From Tannerella sp. (GTDB taxonomy: Bacteria > Bacteroidota > Bacteroidia > Bacteroidales > Tannerellaceae), in NCBI GenBank assembly GCA_031261145.1, contig JAISJX010000289.1:1-6381 (forward strand): 6,381 nucleotides of DNA, written 5' to 3'. Below are positions 1-5,005 of this stretch, piece by piece. The notes beneath the pieces are model-generated. The model was not told the origin of the DNA. It did no database searches and saw only the letters and a program-made list of their open reading frames with translations. The position numbers and the translations under genes were made by a program. Within the stretch, counting starts at the first letter, position 1; every line of letters begins with the position of its first letter.

Positions 1-43
1 CGTGTACCTTTTCACCGTGCACCCTGTATTGGTTTCTATACAC

Positions 44-84
44 AAAAATCCCAAGCAATCCGGATGACTGCCTGGGATTTTTTT
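44..84 (-). terminator. Hairpin terminator, possibly bidirectional
   Basis: The arm AAAAATCCCA (44-53) pairs with TGGGATTTTT (73-82). An inner GCA (55-57) pairs with TGC (69-71) after one A/C mismatch (54/72), leaving an 11-nt loop. On the minus strand the stem ends in a run of five T, about 30 bases past the stop of the PstS-like gene, so it should end that transcript. On the plus strand the same stem is followed by seven T, so it could also stop a convergent transcript entering from the left. Nothing recognisable was found in bases 1-43. Confidence 0.85.
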
Positions 85-112
85 CCTTTCGACGGTTAGC
101 TGGTCGCCTTTC

Positions 113-1051
113 TTATTTCTTTGAATAGAATACTTCTTTGCTGTTCAACTGTTCTTTTTGGTCGGCTAATGAATTGTTATCCAGATTCAGGAATCCATAT
201 TCGTGGTTGAATTTCTGCCCTTGAGCCAATATCCAGTTCACGAAACTCAACACATTTTCGTTGCCGACATATTCCGCCGGGATGCGTATTCCAAAATTAC
301 CAACCGGAATGGTCTCAATTTTAGATTCTTCCAATAAAGCAATTGTCTTATCAATATCGTTTGCTCCCAACACTTCTTTATGTTTGTCTTTTATGTTAAG
401 AGGCAAAATCGTTATGTCGGCTTTCAATTGCCTTGATTTCAGGTCATAAACATAATTAAGTGTGTTAAACGTGATTCCGGATACGTCTTTTTTGATAGCA
501 TTTAACAGATAGATTTCATCACCGATGATTTTCTTACCTTTGATTCGTTCGGGAGACTGGTCAAAATAATCGGCCAGCGTCAGTGTCGTAGATGCCTGAC
601 CTCCTCTGGAATAGAATGTTGCAGTGTATTTCTCTTTCTTATCTGCATCGTATTCGTCATCCAAAATATCTTTTTCAAAGATCAGGTTGGCCAATTCTTT
701 CTTCTTCAGACCTTTAGACGCTTTTTCCAATAAAGGATTATCGGTGTTACTGATTGGAATCAACGCATATTTGCCAACATAAATGATTCTTTCGCCAATC
801 GCTTGGCTGTTTTCTTCCGACGGTTGACTGGCAACGATGGATAGTTGAACATTTTCCGCCTCCTGGTTTACTTTTATATTTACCGAAGACGCTGCATTTT
901 CTTTTTTATATTCCGTGATCCACTTTTCTACGATGGGTTGTACAAAATGGTCGCCCTTAATATGTATAGTCTCTGCATCCTGAGCAAAAAGAGAACCGGA
1001 ATAAAGTGTAATTAAAGCGATTATCGCTGTTTTAGTACCTAACTTTTTCAT
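113..1051 (-). CDS. PstS-like periplasmic substrate-binding protein
   Basis: A 312-residue protein with a Sec signal peptide: a Lys-containing start, a hydrophobic stretch at about 8-22 and a likely cut after LFA (23/24), which predicts a periplasmic location. The opening THIKGDH-type strand (about 28-35) followed by a PIVEKWITEY helix matches the start of PstS-family phosphate-binding proteins. The C-terminal VLSFVNWILAQGQ...YGFLNL stretch (about 267-290) matches their closing helix. YSRGGQAS (147-154) sits where PstS proteins have their Ser-Gly-Thr phosphate-binding loop, but that triad is not seen here, and the usual early Ser-Asp-Thr is replaced by Asp-His (34-35). The ligand is therefore uncertain. 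No permease or ATPase gene is next to it, so it is unlikely to be part of a local ABC transporter. From memory, related Bacteroidetes proteins often sit near TonB/ExbB/ExbD genes, but none is in this window. The ATG start is supported by the signal peptide and an A-rich leader. The gene has its own promoter and terminator. Confidence 0.85.
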   Translation of the reverse strand: MKKLGTKTAIIALITLYSGSLFAQDAETIHIKGDHFVQPIVEKWITEYKKENAASSVNIKVNQEAENVQLSIVASQPSEENSQAIGERIIYVGKYALIPISNTDNPLLEKASKGLKKKELANLIFEKDILDDEYDADKKEKYTATFYSRGGQASTTLTLADYFDQSPERIKGKKIIGDEIYLLNAIKKDVSGITFNTLNYVYDLKSRQLKADITILPLNIKDKHKEVLGANDIDKTIALLEESKIETIPVGNFGIRIPAEYVGNENVLSFVNWILAQGQKFNHEYGFLNLDNNSLADQKEQLNSKEVFYSKK

Positions 1052-1104
1052 TTTCTTCTATTTTTTAAATTGTTTATTATTTTCTTTATTTTGAGTAACT
1101 TAAC

Positions 1105-1215
1105 TTATTCGTAAATGTAAACGGGTCGAGCATCGAAGCTATACATTCGGTCTTTAACGGACATCGCAATGATCGTCAATTCTTTTCTCATTAGTTTTGA
1201 ATAAATTATATACAT
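1105..1215 (-). CDS. Small leader ORF upstream of PstS-like gene (36 aa, unrecognised)
   Basis: ATG at 1215-1213 opens a 36-codon frame ending in TAA at 1107-1105. The C-terminal part reads MSVKDRMYSFDARPVYIYE. An AGGA motif lies 5 nt before the ATG, a better ribosome site than most genes here have. The frame begins about 30 nt after the predicted transcription start and ends 53 nt before the PstS-like gene, so it would be the first ORF on that mRNA. Its base composition is richer in G+C than the very AT-rich leader on both sides, as expected for coding DNA. The peptide has six Lys/Arg, four Asp/Glu and six aromatic residues. It has no membrane segment and no signal peptide. An alternative start is the ATG at codon 9. 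I do not recognise the family; it could be a functional small protein, a regulatory leader peptide, or a chance frame. Confidence 0.55.
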   Translation of the reverse strand: MYIIYSKLMRKELTIIAMSVKDRMYSFDARPVYIYE

Positions 1216-1252
1216 CGTTTTCCTACTTTTTTATTTTTTGGATTCAACGGTG

Positions 1253-1283
1253 CAAAGGTAAGGGCTTATTTTGGGATGGGAAA
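1253..1283 (-). promoter_or_regulatory. Bacteroidetes-type promoter for the small ORF and PstS-like gene
   Basis: Read on the minus strand, TACCTTTG (1260-1253) is an exact match to the Bacteroidetes -7 consensus TAnnTTTG. A TTTC (1283-1280) lies 19 nt upstream, at the position of the -33 TTTG box, with one mismatch. Transcription would start near 1246-1249, giving a leader of roughly 195 nt before the PstS-like ATG with the small ORF inside it. The imperfect -33 box next to a dyad is compatible with activator dependence, which is inference. Confidence 0.75.
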
Positions 1284-1302
1284 TACCACAATTATGGTAT
1301 TT
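1281..1302. promoter_or_regulatory. 22-bp dyad, candidate operator
   Basis: The arms AAATACCA (1281-1288) and TGGTATTT (1295-1302) are perfect inverted copies around a six-base centre, cAATTa, which is itself symmetric except at its outer pair. The dyad overlaps the -33 box, and its centre lies about 43-46 bases upstream of the predicted transcription start. That is a usual place for an activator or repressor site. No regulator gene is in the window, so the binding protein is unknown. An RNA hairpin role is unlikely because the dyad is upstream of the transcription start. Confidence 0.6.
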
Positions 1303-1319
1303 TTGAAGGCAGGATTGGT

Positions 1320-1372
1320 TTAGTCATTAGATATTAGTTATTAGATTTTAGATTTTAGTCGTTAGCTATTAG
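1320..1372. repeat. Tandem TTAGnnn heptad repeat (8 units)
   Basis: On the plus strand TTAG begins at 1320, 1327, 1334, 1341, 1348, 1355, 1362 and 1369: eight copies at an exact 7-nt period with three variable bases between them. A degenerate ninth unit, TTTG, is at 1376. On the minus strand this is CTAAnnn, beginning 11 nt past the stop codon of the phosphodiesterase gene, so it would lie in the 3' untranslated region of that operon. It lies just upstream of the dyad and promoter of the PstS-like gene. No clear hairpin terminator was found for the phosphodiesterase operon here; a weak AGCT/AGCT pairing at 1365-1374 is the only candidate. Confidence 0.9.
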
Positions 1373-1383
1373 CTTTTTGCTTC

Positions 1384-2172
1384 TTACTTGTTTTTGTTTC
1401 GGAGGAATTCTGCGCAGGCTTCCGGATGGTCTGTATTGATGAAATCTATTCCGATGCCGTAGAATGTCTCCCAGGCGAGAGGCGTGTCGGGCGCTCCCCA
1501 AAAGCGAATCGGTTTACCGAGTGTGTGCGCGGTCTCTGTCATTAGAACTAATTTTTGGTAATCTTCCGGCATAATTTCTTTATGACCATCCCATTGGACA
1601 TAATCATGAAAGTTTAAACTAATCATACTGACTCGTTCCAACTGATGGGGCGTATATTCTCTTAGGAGACCGTCAAACATAATGCAAGAAGGGTATTTAT
1701 CAAAATCTTCCGGTTTGGGTCTGTTTCCCGATATGACGATGCGAACGGCGTAAGGATTGACTTCCGGTTCAAATACGTCCGGATATTCTTTCAACTTTGC
1801 AATAAGCATGTCTAAGGTCGGATTGTAAGGCGATTTCAGGTCGATCAGCAACGTCAGTATTTTGTCTGATTTCCGCCACGCCCGGCCATTATTGAGTTTG
1901 AATAAATTGACTAAAGGGTTGATATACATTTCTTCCAGAGTGGGAGCGGAGGCTAAGTCCCTGTAATCATGGGCGACAATAAGGTCGTCGTCGTTAAACG
2001 TCGTATAAACATCGGCTTCGATGGATGCAATTTCCTGTGAATATGCCTGATAGAACGGCAACCGGCGGCTGTAGTCGTTATGGGAATGGATTTGTATTTC
2101 CTGCGCGGAGACATCATTCAAACAGATGCCCACACATCCGAGCAGAAACAGGAGTTGAATGATTGTCTTCAC
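1384..2172 (-). CDS. Secreted PLC-like / glycerophosphodiester phosphodiesterase-family protein
   Basis: This 262-residue protein belongs to the PLC-like phosphodiesterase (TIM-barrel) superfamily, close in motif pattern to GDPD and AIM6-like proteins. These enzymes cleave phosphodiesters such as glycerophosphodiesters or phosphoinositides by metal-assisted general acid-base catalysis. Visible motifs are HSHNDY (29-34) at the first catalytic His, IEADVY (51-56) with metal-ligand Glu52 and Asp54, VAHD (66-69) with the second His68, LLIDLKS (108-114) at the third acidic position, and a closing INTDHP (245-250). A signal peptide with likely cleavage after VSA (23/24) predicts export. An LLGC at 10-13 resembles a lipobox but comes too early to be convincing. 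The start is GTG, one base after the stop of the upstream lipoprotein gene; an in-frame stop 12 codon-bases upstream excludes an earlier ATG. This indicates coupled translation in a two-gene operon. Exact substrate is unknown. Confidence 0.85.
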   Translation of the reverse strand: MKTIIQLLFLLGCVGICLNDVSAQEIQIHSHNDYSRRLPFYQAYSQEIASIEADVYTTFNDDDLIVAHDYRDLASAPTLEEMYINPLVNLFKLNNGRAWRKSDKILTLLIDLKSPYNPTLDMLIAKLKEYPDVFEPEVNPYAVRIVISGNRPKPEDFDKYPSCIMFDGLLREYTPHQLERVSMISLNFHDYVQWDGHKEIMPEDYQKLVLMTETAHTLGKPIRFWGAPDTPLAWETFYGIGIDFINTDHPEACAEFLRNKNK

Positions 2173-2173
2173 C

Positions 2174-3019
2174 TTAGTTAAGTATTATGTGAGCTGCAAC
2201 AGGCGCATGGTCTGAAACATTGATGTCGTTCAATTGGTCGGGAAGCACTTCCAATGAAGTGACGCTCATTTGTTTGGTGACAAAAATAAAGTCTATCCGC
2301 TGTCTTCTTTCCACCGGGATACGTCCAAAACCGTGGAATGTGCCGGTATTGCCGGATACGTTCTGTGCAATAACCCGGCTGTCGAGGAACTCCCCGCTCT
2401 CGGTCACATGCTTGATCACATCCGATTCCGGGGTGGCATTAAAATCGCCGGTAATGATGATCGGCAGCCCTTTTCCTAAATCTTTCGCCCGGTTCAATAA
2501 AAGCGTAACGCCTTCCTGACGAGCCACTTTCCCAACATGGTCTAAGTGTGTGTTGATATAGAAAATCTGTTTTTTGCTATCTTTCTCTTGCAGGATGGCC
2601 CACGTTGCGACACGTTCGCAAGCGCCGTCCCAGCCTTTGGAACCGGCCACTTCGGGCGTTTCGCTTAACCAGAAAGTACCTGATTTCACTTCCGTAAAAC
2701 GGTCTTTCTTATAGAAGATGGCGCTGTATTCCCCTTTTTCCTTACCGTCTTCGCGTCCTACGCCGATGGATTGATATTCGGGTAAACGCGCTTTCAAGTC
2801 AGTCAGTTGATGGAACAAAACTTCCTGAGCGCCAAGCAAATCAACGTCGTGCGCTTTTACAACTTCGGCCGCAACATCTTTCCGGTATGGCCAACTGTTC
2901 AGGCTGTCGCCCTTATTATCCATACGGATGTTAAATGTCATCACATTCAAATCAACAGGTTTCTCGCTGCAAGAAACCAGCGCTAAAAGCAATACTGCTA
3001 AACAGACTATTTTTTTCAT
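2174..3019 (-). CDS. Endonuclease/exonuclease/phosphatase-family lipoprotein
   Basis: A 281-residue protein of the EEP (DNase I-like, exonuclease III/sphingomyelinase/inositol phosphatase) superfamily. The motifs appear in the expected order: MTFNIR with Asn30, GAQE with metal-binding Glu66, INTHLDH (155-161) with His158 and Asp160, ITGDFNATP (189-197) with Asp192 and Asn194, RIDFIF with Asp243, and SDHAP (269-273) with the catalytic Asp270-His271 pair. All key residues are present, so it should be active. The N-terminus has Lys2-Lys3, a hydrophobic core and the lipobox LVSC with Cys17, so it is predicted to be a lipid-anchored envelope protein. That argues against a role in DNA repair and for hydrolysis of an extracellular or envelope phosphoester (nucleic acid, phospholipid head group or sugar phosphate). 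It is the first gene of an operon with the downstream phosphodiesterase. The substrate cannot be told from the sequence. Confidence 0.88.
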   Translation of the reverse strand: MKKIVCLAVLLLALVSCSEKPVDLNVMTFNIRMDNKGDSLNSWPYRKDVAAEVVKAHDVDLLGAQEVLFHQLTDLKARLPEYQSIGVGREDGKEKGEYSAIFYKKDRFTEVKSGTFWLSETPEVAGSKGWDGACERVATWAILQEKDSKKQIFYINTHLDHVGKVARQEGVTLLLNRAKDLGKGLPIIITGDFNATPESDVIKHVTESGEFLDSRVIAQNVSGNTGTFHGFGRIPVERRQRIDFIFVTKQMSVTSLEVLPDQLNDINVSDHAPVAAHIILN

Positions 3020-3049
3020 CTTGTAATTATATCTTCTATTTTTATCCTG

Positions 3050-3057
3050 CGAAGTTA
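3050..3057 (-). promoter_or_regulatory. Weak -7-like element for the lipoprotein operon
   Basis: On the minus strand TAACTTCG differs at one base from TAnnTTTG and lies 30 bases upstream of the lipoprotein gene ATG, a normal distance. No TTTG-like -33 box is visible at the expected distance; that region is an A-tract. It is the best candidate start site for the two-gene operon, but a weak one. Confidence 0.4.
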
Positions 3058-3100
3058 CGATTTTTTTTTCTGATAGTGTCCTTTTTTACGATTTTTTTTT
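3055..3100. repeat. Direct repeat TTACGA plus T9, two copies
   Basis: A perfect 15-nt repeat, TTACGA followed by nine T, occurs at 3055-3069 and 3086-3100 (31-nt period). On the minus strand these are A-tracts lying just upstream of, and partly within, the candidate promoter of the lipoprotein operon. Roughly three helical turns separate the copies. They could bend DNA or act like UP elements; this is inference. Confidence 0.8.
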
Positions 3101-3194
3101 GGAATTGGATTAAAAAAAGTGAGATTTCCATTCCAAGAAACACGGGGGCGGCTCCCGTTTGAATAAAATATTGTCAATGGTTTTCTGAAATGTG

Positions 3195-3245
3195 TATGTA
3201 ATTTGAAAATTATTTATGTACCTTGAGAATTATTATGTACCTTTG
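3195..3245 (+). promoter_or_regulatory. glnS promoter region with three -7-like elements
   Basis: The downstream element, TACCTTTG (3238-3245), matches the Bacteroidetes -7 consensus exactly and would start transcription about 25 bases before the glnS ATG. Upstream related elements are TATGTACCTTG (3215-3225) and TATGTAATTTG (3195-3205). The final G of each falls at 3205, 3225 and 3245, an exact 20-nt period. The last two lie in an 18-nt near-identical direct repeat (3208-3225 and 3228-3245). A TTTA at 3213-3216 is the nearest -33-like match for the downstream element. An AAAGG at 3261-3265, 9 nt from the ATG, is a weak ribosome site. Confidence 0.7.
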
Positions 3246-3274
3246 CCACGTCAAAAAATAAAAGGTTTTGCACT

Positions 3275-4972
3275 ATGGAAGAAATTATACCCTGTGAAGA
3301 GAACAAGAAAAGTTTGAATTTCATAGAACAGATGGTCGAGAAAGATTTGGCCGAAGGACGTAACGGAGGACGAATCCAGACCCGTTTTCCGCCCGAACCG
3401 AACGGATATTTGCATATCGGTCATGCCAAAGCAATCTGTTTGGACTTTGGGATTGCGGATAAGTATCATGGAATATGTAACTTACGGTTTGATGATACCA
3501 ATCCGTCGCGGGAAGATGTCGAGTATGTGGATTCGATTCAGGAAGATATCCAATGGTTAGGATTCCGGTGGGAAAATGTCTATTATGCGTCGGATTATTT
3601 CCAGCAATTGTATGATTTTGCTATCAGCTTGATTAAGAAAGGTCATGCGTATATCGACGAACAAAGTTCGGAAGTCATTGCCCAACAGAAAGGTACGCCG
3701 ACACAGGCGGGCACGGAAAGCCCCTACCGGAATCGTCCCGTAGAAGAGAGCCTTGACCTCTTTCAGCGCATGAACACGGGTGAATTTGAGGAAGGTAGCA
3801 TGACGTTGCGGGAGAAAATCGACATGACTTCGTCGAATATGCACTTCCGCGACCCGATTATCTATCGCATCATCAAAGCGCCGCATCACCGCACGGGCAC
3901 ACAATGGAAAGTGTATCCGATGTACGATTTCGCGCATGGGCAAAGTGATTATTTTGAAGGTGTTACACATTCGCTTTGCACGCTGGAGTTTGAGGTGCAT
4001 CGTCCGTTATACGATTATTTTATTGATTTACTGAAAGAAAATGACCGTTATTTCCCGCGGCAGACAGAGTTTAACCGCCTGAACCTGACCTATACGGTGA
4101 TGAGCAAGCGGAAACTGTTGCAGTTGGTAAAGGAGAATTTAGTAAGCGGCTGGGATGACCCGCGTATGCCGACCATCTGCGGATTTCGTCGACGTGGTTA
4201 TACCCCGTCGTCCATCCGTTTGTTTGTCAATCGGATAGGATATACGAAATATGACGGAATCATAGATATGGCGCTATTGGAACATGCTGTGCGTGAGGAC
4301 TTGAACGCTACATCCCGGCGTGTTGCAGCGGTCATCAATCCGGTCAAACTGATTCTGACCAACTATCCCGAAGGAAAAACGGAGATAATGGAATCGGTCA
4401 ATAATCCCGGAGATCCCGGCGCGGGAACCCATGAAATCGCTTTCTCGCGCGAATTATATATTGAAAAAGAGGACTTTATGGAAGAAGCCCCGAAGAATTA
4501 TTACCGTTTGACGCCGGGACAGGAAGTCCGCCTGCGGTGCGGTTATATTATTAAATGTACGGGATGCAAGAAAAATGCCGCCGGAGAAGTTGAAGAAGTA
4601 TATGCCGAGTACGACCCGCAGACGAAGAGCGGTATGCCGGAAAGCAACCGGAAGGTGAAAGGAACGATTCACTGGGTGTCGGTTGCGCACGCCCTGCCTG
4701 CCGAGGTACGTCTGTATGACCGTTTGTTTATCGCCGAGAATCCCGCCGAGGAAAAAGACAGGGAATTGCAGGAACTCCTGAATCCCGACTCGCTCAAAGC
4801 GCTGACAAATTGTTATGTAGAGGCTGATTTAGCTGATGCGAAGCCGTATGATCATTTTCAGTTTCAACGGATTGGCTATTTCAATCTGGACCCGGACAGT
4901 ACGGACGGACGGTTGATTTTCAATCGTACGGTTTCGTTGAAAGATACATGGAGTAAGAAAGTGAATGCGTAA
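3275..4972 (+). CDS. glnS: Glutamine--tRNA ligase (glutaminyl-tRNA synthetase)
   Basis: This class I aminoacyl-tRNA synthetase attaches glutamine to tRNA-Gln with ATP in the cytoplasm. Its 565 residues are close to the 554 of the E. coli enzyme. The ATP site is PPEPNGYLHIGH (39-50, containing HIGH at 47-50), with the KMSKS-type loop VMSKRK at 275-280. GlnRS rather than GluRS identity is supported by the THSLCTLEFE segment (231-240), GWDDPRMPT (292-300), the following FRRRGYTPSSIR segment, and a beta-barrel anticodon-binding C-terminus with KGTIHWVS (463-469) and ALPAEVRLYDRLF (473-485). It ends with the FNRTVSLKDTW (549-559) that closes the E. coli protein, so there is no C-terminal YqeY-type extension. 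Cys422, Cys428 and Cys431 cluster where E. coli has none, but a fourth ligand for a metal site is not obvious. The gene has its own promoter and probably forms an operon with the TPR gene 33 bases downstream. Its presence means glutaminyl-tRNA can be made directly. Confidence 0.98.
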   Translation: MEEIIPCEENKKSLNFIEQMVEKDLAEGRNGGRIQTRFPPEPNGYLHIGHAKAICLDFGIADKYHGICNLRFDDTNPSREDVEYVDSIQEDIQWLGFRWENVYYASDYFQQLYDFAISLIKKGHAYIDEQSSEVIAQQKGTPTQAGTESPYRNRPVEESLDLFQRMNTGEFEEGSMTLREKIDMTSSNMHFRDPIIYRIIKAPHHRTGTQWKVYPMYDFAHGQSDYFEGVTHSLCTLEFEVHRPLYDYFIDLLKENDRYFPRQTEFNRLNLTYTVMSKRKLLQLVKENLVSGWDDPRMPTICGFRRRGYTPSSIRLFVNRIGYTKYDGIIDMALLEHAVREDLNATSRRVAAVINPVKLILTNYPEGKTEIMESVNNPGDPGAGTHEIAFSRELYIEKEDFMEEAPKNYYRLTPGQEVRLRCGYIIKCTGCKKNAAGEVEEVYAEYDPQTKSGMPESNRKVKGTIHWVSVAHALPAEVRLYDRLFIAENPAEEKDRELQELLNPDSLKALTNCYVEADLADAKPYDHFQFQRIGYFNLDPDSTDGRLIFNRTVSLKDTWSKKVNA

Positions 4973-5005
4973 TGTGTATGTTTTTATAATTGTTTTATAC
5001 TTGGA

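Noticed and set aside
1..99. An open plus-strand frame from the left edge to a TAG at 97-99
   Set aside because: It runs through the terminator hairpin and its T-run and encodes no recognisable protein end.
1320..1372. CRISPR-like array
   Set aside because: The unit is only 7 nt with 3-nt variable parts; there are no 20-40 nt repeats and spacers and no cas genes.
2220..2519. Plus-strand open frames of 69-99 codons inside the lipoprotein gene
   Set aside because: They lie antisense to a gene with a full set of EEP catalytic motifs and show no recognisable domain or ribosome site.
3101..3158. Hairpins such as GGAAT/ATTCC (3101-3134) and ACGGG/CCCGT (about 3142-3158) as a terminator or riboswitch
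   Set aside because: The stems are only about five pairs, interrupted, and have no T-run after them. No known riboswitch pattern was recognised.
2935..3162. A plus-strand frame spanning the start of the lipoprotein gene and the spacer
   Set aside because: It overlaps a well-supported signal peptide on the other strand, and its middle is poly-Phe from the T-tracts.
3557..4000. A 147-codon minus-strand frame inside glnS
   Set aside because: It is antisense to the conserved catalytic domain of glnS. Its composition (many Arg, His, Phe) is what the reverse of GlnRS codons gives.
4973..5005. TATACTTG just before the TPR gene as a separate promoter
   Set aside because: It has one mismatch to the -7 box, lies within a few bases of the ATG and has no -33 box, so it would give a nearly leaderless mRNA.
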